A DNA stretch of 62,229 nt from Streptosporangium minutum (GTDB lineage: Bacteria > Actinomycetota > Actinomycetes > Streptosporangiales > Streptosporangiaceae). The position numbers were made by a program, and so were the translations under genes. The stretch covers positions 9,414 through 71,642 of the forward strand of contig NZ_NGFP01000009.1 in assembly GCF_002149035.1 (NCBI RefSeq), read 5' to 3'. This document shows positions 1 through 9,072 of this stretch, piece after piece; the first letter of the stretch is position 1, and each line of letters starts with the position of its first letter. The notes beneath the pieces were generated by a model. That model was not told the origin of the DNA and did no database searches. It saw only the letters and a list, made by a program, of their open reading frames with translations.

Positions 1-253
1 GGCCGGGACCGGCCTCCAGGCCGCATGCCCGGTCCCGATGTCCGCGCGGCGGGGGCGGGCACGCCCCGCCGTGCGACGGTGCAAAGCGCTGCCGTACCTG
101 ATCTCCTGCGTCCTGCTGGCCAATGGGAGCCTGTCACGACCTAAGAGGGTTCCTCGGACAGATGGCAAGAGCCAAGACTGAGGAGCATCAGGTCCAGGGA
201 ACGGAAGTCTTGCGGCAATATAACGAGCGAAGTTTCTTGCGCTACAAAGAGAG
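1..253. other. Non-coding left edge
   Basis: No convincing gene. The first 120 bases or so are G+C-rich like the chromosome; from about 140 the composition shifts toward A+T and runs into the low-G+C NACHT gene. The composition step may mark the left border of the acquired segment (inference). Confidence 0.4.
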
Positions 254-3200
254 CTAGCTAGAAGAAACGCTGCCCCGAATCTTATCCCATCTCTCGTCGG
301 CCGCATCTGAGACGGAATCAATATAGTTGCGTATAATATCTTTATCTATGCAGTCTGCGATTATGGCTAACGCAGAAATCCCCATAGCGGCAAATTCTGG
401 CAACTTATCTTTTCTTCTAAGACATGCCTGGATGATAGCTATATCGATTTCGGACAAAAGTTTGTCCCCGAAATTTTTGAGTTGTCCATGAATATTGCTA
501 AGTACCCATCCAGAAAACCAGCCTTGCTGAGATAGCGGTTTATTTAAAACCCAGAAAATCAACGTTGAGGCCGTATCTAAAAGGACAGAATCTGGCAGTG
601 TTACTGTTTCGGTCATCCAAGCCAATGCCCAAATCAGGCACAGTACTAAATGTTCCTCATCTTTGCTTTCAATTAGGAAATTGCATACGTGCTCAACGTT
701 TCCGCTGACGTACTGAAAGACGGCGTCTCTTCCGCCGAAAAAGCTAATCGGCAGGTTGTCGTTTACATCTAAATGATAACTAAGTGAGAACAAAAAGCTG
801 ATAGCGCATAGCTGTTCGGCCAATGAGGATGACTGGAGACGGTTGGTTAGTAATTGCGATATCCCTGAGGAGTCCAATCCGTTGGTCTCGTGAGCGAAAA
901 CGTCGGCAGCGACCTGGAAATATTTAATTAGATATTCAGCGTCGCGATCAGAGAGTTGTTGTATAATTAAACTCTTAGCTGTATCGCCATAGCGGCCTGT
1001 TAAAATATCTTGGTACATACCGAGGGTGTAGTAACTAAAGTGCAGGGCTAAATCAATGGCGTCTTCTGCGTCCTCCGGAAAAGCCTGAGCCTCATCACTT
1101 ATGCAGGAAAGAAGCACGTGTACTAGCGTATCGATACGGTCGGATGTATTGTTTTCTTCTTCCTGGCTGGAAATCATTTCATTTACGTACGCTACAAGTG
1201 CCTTAATGAGTTCAGCACCCTTTCTACCAAGAAGGGTGCTGCAGAGTACGATAACCTCACTCCAATTGGGATCCGAAAAATGTTGTTTCAGTAGCTCTAC
1301 CGGATCTCTATCCATTGATGCAGGGATCCAGTCATTAGCAATAGCGCGCGCTGTTAAGTACTCCTGAAACGTTAAGTGGCGAAACTCGTATGAGGTTAGC
1401 AGGCGTCCTGCCTCTATGGTGTGACCCGCCTTCACGAGTAGACTGCTACGTAGCTCTACTCTCCTGATTACCTCACCTGCAGTAGTTGACACATAGGCTA
1501 GTACTTCAGGCATTTCTTTTCGTGCTTCTAGAAAAGTTTTCTCCATATCATGGTAGCTTGCTCGTTGCTCACCTTGAATAGTCATTTTGAAAGCGAGATA
1601 AGATAATTGAGGAACAACTTCATCAAGATTTAGCGGCGTGTGCCCTTCGACGTTCCAAGTCATCAGTAATAATTCAATAGCTTTGTCGTATAGAATGATC
1701 CTTCGCTTTGGCATGTCGCCGATCCATCTTTGAACATAAAGAAGAGTTGTGAGGAGAAGAGGGTTTTCGGCAAGACGCCGAACCCTACTGTTGTCGGTTA
1801 TTCGGTTTACCACTTGATCGATATAATCTTTTCCTCTGGGAGTAGGATCGACATGTGCATACCAGGCGTGCGTAAGCTTGTAAATATTTGCGTCAGTTAG
1901 CTCCGAAAGACGATAAACAACACAGCAATAGTTAATATCTGTCGCTACGACGCGAAACCCTGCTTCTCTAGAGGTCAACACTAAGCGTACGCTCGGGTAA
2001 ATCGCAAGGAATGTGCGTAGCTGAGTAGTGAAACGACGTCGCGCCGTTTCGTCGGCTATTTCATCAATGCCGTCGATGAGTAGTAAGGCTTTCCCTGCTC
2101 GCATAGTTTCGTTAACTAGTCGACGAAAACTATTATCTAGCTGTGGAAATTCCGCTTTTCTGGGTATATCGTGAATTAATCCGAGAATTGTTGTCTGCTC
2201 GCTTATTTTGAGGTCGCGACCGCGTATTACTATAGGCATCCACGGTTCACTTGGTAGATCGTCATCGATTAGACTGCGCCGATGCGGGTCTAGATATGCC
2301 ACTGCAAGCCGCTTAATGAGTGTGGATTTTCCTGACCCTGGTGGTGCAAGAACGGCAATTTTTTTCTCTACAGTTAATATTTCACCGAGTCGCTCAACAC
2401 GAACTTCCTCTCTTGGGCCGCGAGATGCTAAATTCCCCTGCGGCCGCTCTTCCAGATGTGTCGGCATTTTTTCAAGAGTTATGTCTATGTAAAATGCCTC
2501 AACGTCATGTCGTGCGGTGCTTGCGTAATTGTCTACGGGCATGCCTTCAAGCGTTATTGATCCGCATTCCTGTAGGACATATTGAGCATATGCGCTAAAA
2601 GCATCTTCATTGCCCCACTCCTCCGGGTCCCGTGGGGCATAAATTTTTATTGTTCTGAATTCTTCCGGCAAGCTGCTCTTTATTGACTCTGCCGCAGAAG
2701 TAGGGACCAAGTGCCCGCTGGCATGCACTAGGGAAAATCCAACTGTAATACCAAATTTGGTGAATTCTATAAGCCATAGCCATCCGGATTGGTGGGCTAC
2801 TAATACAGGTTTCTCGCTGATCGATAGGTTGTTATCAGCTTCGAGAAAGTTGGCGGCAGAGAACACTGCTTGTTCTCTGGTGACAAGAATTCGCCCAGCA
2901 ATTAGCTGCTTGTATATCTCGTCCGGCCCTAGAAGCAAAAAACGCGGGCGCGGGAATTCGCTTTCTTGTAACCGTGCGGGCGCGGTAAAACCTGATATTG
3001 ATATGAAATATCCCGAAATGCCAGGATCCTTAACTCTCTCGCTTTCCAAGATGCCGGCAAATTTATTTAGATCTGAGCCGGAAATCGGCCGGTTATGCGC
3101 CTTGCACTCTACGACTATGCTCCGGTTCTCTAGTCGGTGGCGCGCGTGTATGTCTATCTCGCGACCAGGTTTATTGATGTTCATGTACAGCGTCTCGTAG

Positions 3201-3286
3201 CCTAGAGCGTGGACAACATCCGACATTCGCTCCGCGAAGAGATCGCCTTGGACATTTATGTCAGTCGAAGCAACTATGATCCGCAC
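254..3286 (-). CDS. PD-(D/E)XK nuclease-NACHT NTPase, probable anti-phage defence protein
   Basis: A 1010-residue STAND-type NTPase. Residues 1-110 look like an Mrr/PD-(D/E)XK nuclease: a Glu-Ile-Asp at 43-45 followed by Glu-Cys-Lys at 60-62. A NACHT domain follows, with Walker A PPGSGKST at 315-322 and Walker B LLLIDGIDE at 401-409. The C-terminal half is a long, probably helical sensor region without clear motifs. Bacterial NACHT and Avs proteins sense phage components and activate an N-terminal effector; by analogy this would cut DNA after detection. That role is inferred from architecture. Base composition is far more A+T-rich than all neighbours, with many A/T-ending codons, which points to recent transfer. 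It is a single-gene unit with no partner. The ATG at 3286 gives the full nuclease fold. Confidence 0.85.
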   Translation of the reverse strand: MRIIVASTDINVQGDLFAERMSDVVHALGYETLYMNINKPGREIDIHARHRLENRSIVVECKAHNRPISGSDLNKFAGILESERVKDPGISGYFISISGFTAPARLQESEFPRPRFLLLGPDEIYKQLIAGRILVTREQAVFSAANFLEADNNLSISEKPVLVAHQSGWLWLIEFTKFGITVGFSLVHASGHLVPTSAAESIKSSLPEEFRTIKIYAPRDPEEWGNEDAFSAYAQYVLQECGSITLEGMPVDNYASTARHDVEAFYIDITLEKMPTHLEERPQGNLASRGPREEVRVERLGEILTVEKKIAVLAPPGSGKSTLIKRLAVAYLDPHRRSLIDDDLPSEPWMPIVIRGRDLKISEQTTILGLIHDIPRKAEFPQLDNSFRRLVNETMRAGKALLLIDGIDEIADETARRRFTTQLRTFLAIYPSVRLVLTSREAGFRVVATDINYCCVVYRLSELTDANIYKLTHAWYAHVDPTPRGKDYIDQVVNRITDNSRVRRLAENPLLLTTLLYVQRWIGDMPKRRIILYDKAIELLLMTWNVEGHTPLNLDEVVPQLSYLAFKMTIQGEQRASYHDMEKTFLEARKEMPEVLAYVSTTAGEVIRRVELRSSLLVKAGHTIEAGRLLTSYEFRHLTFQEYLTARAIANDWIPASMDRDPVELLKQHFSDPNWSEVIVLCSTLLGRKGAELIKALVAYVNEMISSQEEENNTSDRIDTLVHVLLSCISDEAQAFPEDAEDAIDLALHFSYYTLGMYQDILTGRYGDTAKSLIIQQLSDRDAEYLIKYFQVAADVFAHETNGLDSSGISQLLTNRLQSSSLAEQLCAISFLFSLSYHLDVNDNLPISFFGGRDAVFQYVSGNVEHVCNFLIESKDEEHLVLCLIWALAWMTETVTLPDSVLLDTASTLIFWVLNKPLSQQGWFSGWVLSNIHGQLKNFGDKLLSEIDIAIIQACLRRKDKLPEFAAMGISALAIIADCIDKDIIRNYIDSVSDAADERWDKIRGSVSSS

Positions 3287-3744
3287 GCATAGCAGATTAC
3301 AACGTGTGGCGGTTTATCGATAGACCTCTCGCCGCCCTTGCTGTCACTCTGTGTCCGTATTGCGTTAATGAATGAGTTAAGCGTAAGAGTATTGAGTTAT
3401 GTCTTATATGTGGATTTTCGCGCGCGGTGGGGTTTTTCTATGATCTTGGAAGTCACCTAGATTGCTTAGGTATCGCATCGGTGATGCAGAGTCGCTAGGA
3501 GTGATAGGCGTAGGGTGAGGCCGGTCGAGACCAGTGGAAAACCGCAGTGTGGGCAGCAGATCGCACTACGCGCGCCGGGCCGCCATAGGCGGGTCGGCCT
3601 TGATCATGTAATGAAAGTCCTCGCCGGATCGGCTCCTTCGCGCTGATCGTGAAGCCTTCGGCTGGTAGGTGAGGCGGTGTGCCCTGGAGTGAATCGGCAG
3701 CTCAACGGGGCTTCGTCGCCATAATGATCAAGAAGTGACCGGGT
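3287..3744. other. Intergenic region upstream of the NACHT gene
   Basis: No gene is supported. The first ~150 bases are A+T-rich and should hold the promoter of the NACHT gene, read leftward. From about 3500 the DNA becomes G+C-rich; no frame here gives a recognisable protein. The end runs into the disrupted 3' end of the aldo/keto reductase remnant. Confidence 0.4.
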
Positions 3745-4353
3745 TCAGGCGGCCAAGGTGAACTTCCCGCATGAAGTGAACCGCTTGTTGTAATGATTTT
3801 GCATGGTCACGAACTTCGTCCAGCCGTTGACCTCGGCCACGTGCTGGGCCTTGGCGAACTGCCAGGCGCTCATGCTGGAGGCGCCGAGGTAGCGGGCCTT
3901 GCCGGCGCGGACCACCTCGTGCAGGGCCTCCATGGTCTCCTCGATCGGGGTCTCGGAGTCCCAGCGGTGGATCTGGTAGAGGTCCACGTGGTCGGTGCCG
4001 AGACGGCGCAGCGAGCCGTCGATCGCGGAGTGGATGTGCTTGCGCGACAGGCCGCGGTCGTTGACGCCCTCGCCCATCGGGAAGAACACCTTGGTGGCCA
4101 GCACGTAGTCGTCCCGGTGGGGGAAGATCCCGCGGAGCAGGTTGCCGGTGACCTCCTCGCTGCTGCCGGCGGAGTAGACGTCGGCGGTGTCGAAGAAGGT
4201 CACCCCCGCGTCGGCGGCCCGGCGCACGATCGGCTCGGCCGCGGCCTCGTCGAGAACCCACTCGCTCCACTTGGCGGGGTCGCCGTAGCTCATCATGCCG
4301 AGACAGATCCTCGACACCTTCGTGCCGGTGGACCCCAGGCGCACGTATTCCAT
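3745..4353 (-). pseudogene. Aldo/keto reductase, C-terminally truncated
   Basis: The first ~190 residues match an NADPH-dependent aldo/keto reductase: N-terminal LGSTGTKVSRICLGMMSYG, the catalytic Asp-Tyr segment FFDTADVYSAGSSEE, and the DLYQIHRWD strand. Family members are about 320 residues. Here homology ends after TMQNHYN and an unrelated 13-residue tail follows, so the last third of the barrel, including the cofactor-binding C-terminal part, is missing. It is probably inactive. An internal 145-bp part is repeated at 9625-9768. The ATG at 4353 starts the canonical N-terminus. Confidence 0.75.
4090..4234. repeat. 145-bp direct repeat, copy 1 (copy 2 at 9625-9768)
   Basis: The 145 bases covering the reductase catalytic-loop region recur at 9625-9768 with a few substitutions and one base missing. 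Both copies have the same orientation and lie 5.5 kb apart, bracketing the remnant-rich segment. Confidence 0.85.
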
Positions 4354-4453
4354 GGTGAAACCTCCCGATCTCTGCTGCCAGGGCCCAGCCTACGACCGGC
4401 GGTCCCGGCGGAGATCGCCGGGAAGGGGCCGTCCTGACATCTCGCCGAGCGAC

Positions 4454-4577
4454 GCGGTACGGCAGGTGCCGCAGATCATCGACGGCTGTTTCCAACCGGT
4501 CAAGTGTCCCGGCTCCCACGTCGCTGGCGGCGACGCGGCGGGTCAGTTCCAAGGCTTCGATTGGGAACAGATGCTTC
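4454..4577 (-). pseudogene. Fragment of an XRE-type regulator gene
   Basis: Read leftward this encodes MELTRRVAASDVGAGTLDRL and ETAVDDL, nearly identical to MELARRVAASDVGNETLDRL and ELAVDDL in the intact regulator at 6302-7534. Only about 35-40 codons of the linker between the DNA-binding and helical-repeat parts remain, abutting the reductase remnant. It is the leftover of a second regulator of the same family, so a duplicated or related mobile element was once here. Confidence 0.65.
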
Positions 4578-4617
4578 GTTCGCCCGCCAGTTGGTAGACG
4601 GCGGCTTCATCGGAAGC

Positions 4618-5430
4618 TCACTTGGAGTTGATGTCCGCCACGTACAACGCCTTCACCCTGGGGTTCTTGGAGATCTCCAGTAGCGTTCGCACGTCGTAGT
4701 TCTCGTAGATGAGGCCGTGGATCCTCCCTCTCTGAGAGGTCGCTCTCAGAGCATTCAGGTCCAGACCGAATGCCTTCAGCGTGTGCTGGTCCTGTGGCCG
4801 CAGGGTGGACACCCATTCTTGGAAGGAGGCCGTATAGGACTGCTCGTCACATGTGCGGCCGCAGTAGAGGCTGTTGCCGAGGGGGAGTCCGTCTCCTCCC
4901 GGCGACAGAAGCGCCCGTTGGGGTTGGGTCAGTCCTGCCTCGTCTTTCAGGGCTGCGGTCTCTGTCATGGGCTCGGCGAGTTCAGCAACGGCCACAACCT
5001 CGACATCGCGCCCCATGTTCGAGAGCAACTCTCGGATGGCCTGCGCGCTTTCGGCGCTCCCATTCGAGGTCCCCAGAAGTTTCAGTGCTCGCCCCAGACG
5101 GGTTTCAGGCAGCGGAGACACGTGGGTGACCACTGAGTCATGATCGAATGTCACCGAGACAGGGATGTCGCCTGGACGTTCGGCCATGAAGGCGCCGAGG
5201 GGATATGCGGTTGCCGTCACCACCAGACCGTCGGCCGTCTTCTCGCTTGTGGGAGCTGGGTTGAAACCGTAATCCGGGCGGGAGACAGATAAGGCGCTGA
5301 GGGCAAGCTCCACAAGCGTTCGCTCATCTTTGCGGGGGTCCGCCTTCGATGACGTGCATCCAGCGATCAGCGGAATCAGGATCATCACGGCGCAGAGCGC
5401 TGTTCGGTAGGGGGACCGAACGTTCTTCAT
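4618..5430 (-). CDS. Putative secreted lipoprotein, function unknown
   Basis: This 270-residue protein starts with a basic n-region and a hydrophobic stretch ending in the lipobox LIAG|C at Cys24, so it should be lipid-anchored outside the membrane. The mature part is mixed alpha/beta, with a Cys pair near residues 190-194 (CGRTC). I recognise no family. C-terminal phrases such as RVKALYVADINSK suggest a surface-exposed regulatory or sensor fold rather than an enzyme. It stands alone between remnants. Codon use is less extreme than in chromosomal neighbours, so it may have come with the debris. Confidence 0.6.
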   Translation of the reverse strand: MKNVRSPYRTALCAVMILIPLIAGCTSSKADPRKDERTLVELALSALSVSRPDYGFNPAPTSEKTADGLVVTATAYPLGAFMAERPGDIPVSVTFDHDSVVTHVSPLPETRLGRALKLLGTSNGSAESAQAIRELLSNMGRDVEVVAVAELAEPMTETAALKDEAGLTQPQRALLSPGGDGLPLGNSLYCGRTCDEQSYTASFQEWVSTLRPQDQHTLKAFGLDLNALRATSQRGRIHGLIYENYDVRTLLEISKNPRVKALYVADINSK

Positions 5431-5967
5431 CTCCGGCTGTCTTCCTCATGAAAGTCGGCGGGCCAGATGGACTGCACTCTTCGGAAATACCGGACTGTCT
5501 GGAGCTGTGACTCTACTAGATCATGTATCCGACGCTACGGCCATGAGCCGGCCGACTTGGAGCGATCATGCACCTGTAAGACATCCTGGGCGTCTTGAGT
5601 CTTACCTGAAGGTGACAAGCCTGCTTTCTTTTTCCGCCGAATCCTCGGTGAGAGTCGGACGCTTACGGACGCGACTGCTGCATTCCATTCCGATCTCTCG
5701 CTGCTGCGCACCACACGCCAACGGCTGTCTTCGGGCTGCCCCGGCGTCGGCGCGCGACGTCCTGTCCGTCAGGTGCGGCGGTGAATCCACCCGCGAGGTT
5801 AGGAGTCCACCTGAACCCCTGTCTGCTCGGGAGTGGGGCAGACAACAAGCCGAACGGTCCCCCGCTGGTGTCTGATGAGAAGTGGCGACGTGTCGCCGTT
5901 GTGTTCAACGTCAGCGTTGCTGAGGCGCATGATGCCGGTTCCCTGCCTGACAAAGTGAGCAGGGGGA
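5431..5967. other. Intergenic, no supported gene
   Basis: Short open frames on both strands lack ribosome sites and codon bias. The region ends where the replication-initiator remnant begins, so it may be eroded mobile-element DNA. Confidence 0.35.
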
Positions 5968-6261
5968 ATGCCGCGTGAACGGAGTTGCATCCTTCGCGCC
6001 TACCGGGGCCACTTCTCCACCAAGTCCCGCCACTACTCCACGACCCTCAGCGATCCCCGGCAGGCACGGGCCGGTCACCGCGCCGAACAAGCCCGACTGG
6101 TCCTCGGCCTACCGGATCCCGCTGACGGCAAGATGCTCACGGTCTCCGAGTGGCGCTACGCCGGAAGCGGGCACCGGCACGGCGAACCCTTCTGGGCCGA
6201 ACTCGCCCGGTAACGCATCGCCACGGCTCGCAAGATCACTCGGGAACGATCACAGGAGTAG
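5968..6261 (+). pseudogene. C-terminal remnant of a RepSA-like replication initiator
   Basis: The frame contains YRGHFSTKSRHYSTTL and, further on, LTVSEWRYAGSG. From recall of the family, these match the conserved C-terminal region of RepSA-type rolling-circle initiators of pSAM2-like integrative elements. The N-terminal catalytic part is absent. An in-frame TAA at 6211-6213 interrupts the frame, after which matching sequence (RIATARKITRERSQE) runs to a TAG at 6259-6261. It is therefore a truncated, nonsense-mutated relic of an older integrative conjugative element. Confidence 0.65.
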
Positions 6262-6301
6262 ATCGGTCAGGTCCTCTGATGGTTTCTGCCGAAAGCGTCC
6301 C

Positions 6302-7534
6302 TCACTCAAGACTGCTCAGCTCTTGATACGCCTCGCGAAGCTCTGCGCCCTGAGGCGCATCGTGTGCTTCGATGGAATTGATCACCTCTCGTGCCCTCCA
6401 GTAGTTGGACGGCACCAACAGGCCGCTGGTCACAGCCGTGAGAGTGAGGTGCGCTGCCTCGTCCGGCTGATCAGAGGCCAAGAGGGCCAAGGACAGGTCA
6501 AGGCGCGCGGATACCGCCCTACGTGGACGGCGCGGTCCATCTGCGGCCGACTCCAGACGCGCGAGCACCTGCCGCGCATAGGGTTCAGCGGCTGAGTCTC
6601 CCAGCCAGGAAAGGGTGGTCGCGATGTACGCGTCACTCTTGGAGGGGTCGTAGCGGTAGTGATGCTCGGAACGCTCGGGCATCGGCAAGGGCGAGACCAA
6701 TCGAGCAACCCGGGTCAGTGCGTCACGCGTCTCCGAACCAGCTCCGAGTCGCGCCCATACCCGGCCTTCCTGCGCGGTCGCCTGAATGTAGGCGGAGCTT
6801 TTGCGCGGTGCGATGACCTGTGCCCCTTGGGTGAGAGTCAAGGCACGCCGGTAGTCGCCAGTGGTCACCGCCTGCCATGCCTCCGTCTCCAGGCACCATG
6901 CCGCGATCTCGGGATGCTCGGCGTGCCTTGCCAACTGGGCGGCCGTCCGAAGCCACGTTGCGGCGGTTCCGAACTCACGAAGGTCGATATGGCAGGTGGA
7001 GGCGAGCAGCGACAACCAGCCGCCGACCGTGAGAAGACGGCGATGCTCGGTGAGTGTCTTCTTCGCATCGACCAGATGCGAGACGTAGGACAGGTGCTGG
7101 CGTACTCGTTCGAGCAGGTCGGCCGGTGGTGTCTGCGGGTAGGCGGTCGCGAGATCGTCAACAGCCAATTCCAGCCGGTCAAGCGTCTCATTGCCTACAT
7201 CGCTCGCGGCGACACGGCGGGCCAGCTCCATCGCTTCGATCTCGTCGCCGAAGCGAGTCGTGCCCTGCGCGCTGTTCCCGGTGTCATCGCCGAACAGCTC
7301 GGCTTCTCTCACACCGAACACCCGGCAGTAGAGCACCCGGTAAGGGTCCTTCGGCTGGTGTCTCCCGGCTTCCCAGTCCTTGATCATGCGGATCAGGGAT
7401 TCCCGCTCGGGCAGACGGGCGCGGGTGCGTATGTCCGCAACGTCGGCGAGCTGCTTGGCCATGTCTCGCTGTGTCCACAACTTGCCGCGCCTTTCGGCGC
7501 GTAGCCGTACGGCCCAATCTGGAACGTTGCTCAT
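6302..7534 (-). CDS. Helix-turn-helix (XRE-type) regulator with helical-repeat C-terminus
   Basis: A 410-residue protein. Residues 1-75 form an XRE-like DNA-binding domain (WAVRLRAERRGKLWTQRDMA, then MIKDWEAGRHQPKDPYRVLY). The rest is a TPR-like alpha-helical array, repeatedly Ala/Leu/Arg-rich. Such two-part regulators are common in actinobacterial mobile elements and accessory loci; the repeat domain probably binds a peptide or ligand. It is divergent from the small gene at 7704, a layout echoed by the regulator at 25248. The ATG at 7534 was chosen because it begins the HTH domain; upstream in-frame sequence runs into the divergent promoter. A fragment of a close relative lies at 4454-4577. 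Confidence 0.8.
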   Translation of the reverse strand: MSNVPDWAVRLRAERRGKLWTQRDMAKQLADVADIRTRARLPERESLIRMIKDWEAGRHQPKDPYRVLYCRVFGVREAELFGDDTGNSAQGTTRFGDEIEAMELARRVAASDVGNETLDRLELAVDDLATAYPQTPPADLLERVRQHLSYVSHLVDAKKTLTEHRRLLTVGGWLSLLASTCHIDLREFGTAATWLRTAAQLARHAEHPEIAAWCLETEAWQAVTTGDYRRALTLTQGAQVIAPRKSSAYIQATAQEGRVWARLGAGSETRDALTRVARLVSPLPMPERSEHHYRYDPSKSDAYIATTLSWLGDSAAEPYARQVLARLESAADGPRRPRRAVSARLDLSLALLASDQPDEAAHLTLTAVTSGLLVPSNYWRAREVINSIEAHDAPQGAELREAYQELSSLE

Positions 7535-7642
7535 CGTGCGCACCTCGGGGGACTCGGGGGTCCGCCTGTCTCCCTCAGTCTCCCCTACTCGCACTGTCGG
7601 TGCGTGTATCCCCGGCGATGTCATGGGAGGACCGTGAAAAGC

Positions 7643-7677
7643 GGGACCCGCAGGCGCTGACACGCCGTACGGGTCCC
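7643..7677 (+). promoter_or_regulatory. Leader hairpin between divergent genes
   Basis: Perfect 8-bp arms GGGACCCG / CGGGTCCC with a 19-nt loop, in the leader just before the GGAGG ribosome site (7691-7695) of the 7704 gene. It may be an attenuator or a stable 5' structure. Confidence 0.45.
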
Positions 7678-7703
7678 TTGATCGCACATTGGAGGTGCGA
7701 CCC

Positions 7704-8084
7704 ATGGACAACTCTAGAGGCGCTCCGATCCCCGCGAACAGGGGCACAGCGGGCCATCAGAGCAGGGTGCTCGGCGTCGCTTCGATGATGCCGCTCGATA
7801 CCGCCGAAGAACTCCGTAAGGCTCTGGAGGAGCAGGGGATAACGGCCGATGTTCACGACGGATACGGGCTGGCACTGGTGTCGGTCTGGGGGGGCCTGGT
7901 CGTGTGGTCGGACGGGGAACGGTTCTGGTGGCGCACCGGCTGGGACGCCCGGCGCGCCCGTTTCACCTATGCCTGGCATCCGGCGCTGGATTCGCGCCGG
8001 GCCGCTCGCCGGGTCGCCTTCCGCTACGCGAATCTCCGTGAGAGCGGCTCGCTGTCCGAACTGATCGCGGAAAGCATGTTGTGA
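7704..8084 (+). CDS. Small hypothetical protein, divergent partner of the XRE regulator
   Basis: A 126-residue protein with core ...GYGLALVSVWGGLVVWSDGERFWWRTGW and a basic, Arg/Ala-rich C-terminal helix. The pattern 'L-V-R/S-V-W...L-V-V-W-x-D-G-x-R-x-W-W' recurs in the 26571-27029 protein (VSVARGMLVRTDGVRLWWV), which also accompanies an XRE regulator. No biochemical function is known to me. The ATG at 7704 sits 8 bases after GGAGG. It overlaps the next, frameshifted gene by 4 bases. Confidence 0.65.
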   Translation: MDNSRGAPIPANRGTAGHQSRVLGVASMMPLDTAEELRKALEEQGITADVHDGYGLALVSVWGGLVVWSDGERFWWRTGWDARRARFTYAWHPALDSRRAARRVAFRYANLRESGSLSELIAESML

Positions 8085-8363
8085 CGGTGCTGGAGGAGTG
8101 CCTGAGCCCGCACGTGGCCATGCTTCAACGTGATCATGTGCGGTTGGAGTGGTGCGTGCCGTACCCGGTGCTGGAGCGGGCGCGCTCGGTGGCCTGGACC
8201 TGCTTCTGCCGCGCGACGGTCCATGAGCTGTATGAGGGGGCGGGCGTTCGTTCGCCGGACCGTTCAGCTCGATGGCGGGCACGAGATACACGAGACCGCT
8301 GTCCGGTCGACCTATGAGACTCGGGCGATCTGGACAGGGTTGCTGTCCGGAAGAGCCCGGTAG
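8081..8363 (+). pseudogene. Frameshifted small gene downstream of the XRE partner
   Basis: A GTG at 8081 overlaps the previous stop. The first frame (VTVLEECLSPHVAMLQRDHV and on through WTCFCRATVHELYEGAG) has strong coding character and then degenerates. A second frame takes over near 8240 with FVRRTVQLDGGHEIHETAVR and ends at 8363. One indel around 8235-8250, in a G-rich run, would join the halves into a ~93-residue protein. It is either a decayed gene or a sequencing error. Confidence 0.6.
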
Positions 8364-9072
8364 AGACGGGCGTGGCGGCGTGAGATCTGGAGGGACGGCG
8401 TCGCCACGCCTGCCAGGAGTCATCCGGGAACTCCTGCTCCCGTTCCTTTCCCGTTCTCGGTGGCTGCCGATCTTGCGGCCTGGCTGAAGCTGAGCTCCGT
8501 TCTGGCGCGTCCCCACGCGCGCGATGCATCGTTGCCCCCACAGCGTGCATCGGCGGAGACGACGCACACCAAGGGACACGAGCATGTCAGACAGTCGAGG
8601 GGGGAGGAACCACCCGGCATCGCCGGGGAAACCATCAGCGGGAGCGGAGCGGCCGGCGCCAATGCGAAGCACTCCGTAGGGGCCGCGAAGCGGTTGGGGC
8701 CGGTGGTCGGAGCAGCGGAAAGCAAGCAACAACCTCGTACCCATGCCGGACGGCTCACCAGGTAAGAGTGAGCGGATCATTCCTCGTGACTTCCTATGCC
8801 TGTCCTAGGAAACCTGCCGGCAGACCACGACAGGCATGCAGTGAATGAGCTGTGCCGTATCCCGCTGCCCGTGGGCCGGTGCTGAGGGACGAAGCGCCGG
8901 ACCGTTGATCACCCCCGACCTCGTGCGGAGATCGGCCACCATCAGGCGATCATGAGGACGTCGCCAATCGCCTGTGTAAGCGGCCCCCGGGAAATCCTGG
9001 CTGGCGGACACGTCGTTCCAGGTGGGCGGTCATGAGAAATCCGGGTGCGGCAGACCTGGTGCGACCGACATC
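8364..9072. other. Intergenic, no supported gene
   Basis: About 700 bases with only short, compositionally unconvincing frames on both strands. Several GC-rich runs could fold, but no clean terminator or promoter is seen. A minus-strand frame at 8805-9011 has no start signal and no recognisable motif. Confidence 0.35.

Noticed and set aside
3728-4552. 274-codon minus frame spanning the regulator fragment and reductase remnant
   Set aside because: Only the first ~35 codons match a regulator; the rest is out-of-frame reductase. It is a chance fusion, so it was split into two remnants.
8805-9011. 68-codon minus-strand frame
   Set aside because: No ribosome site, no homology pattern, and weak codon bias relative to neighbours.
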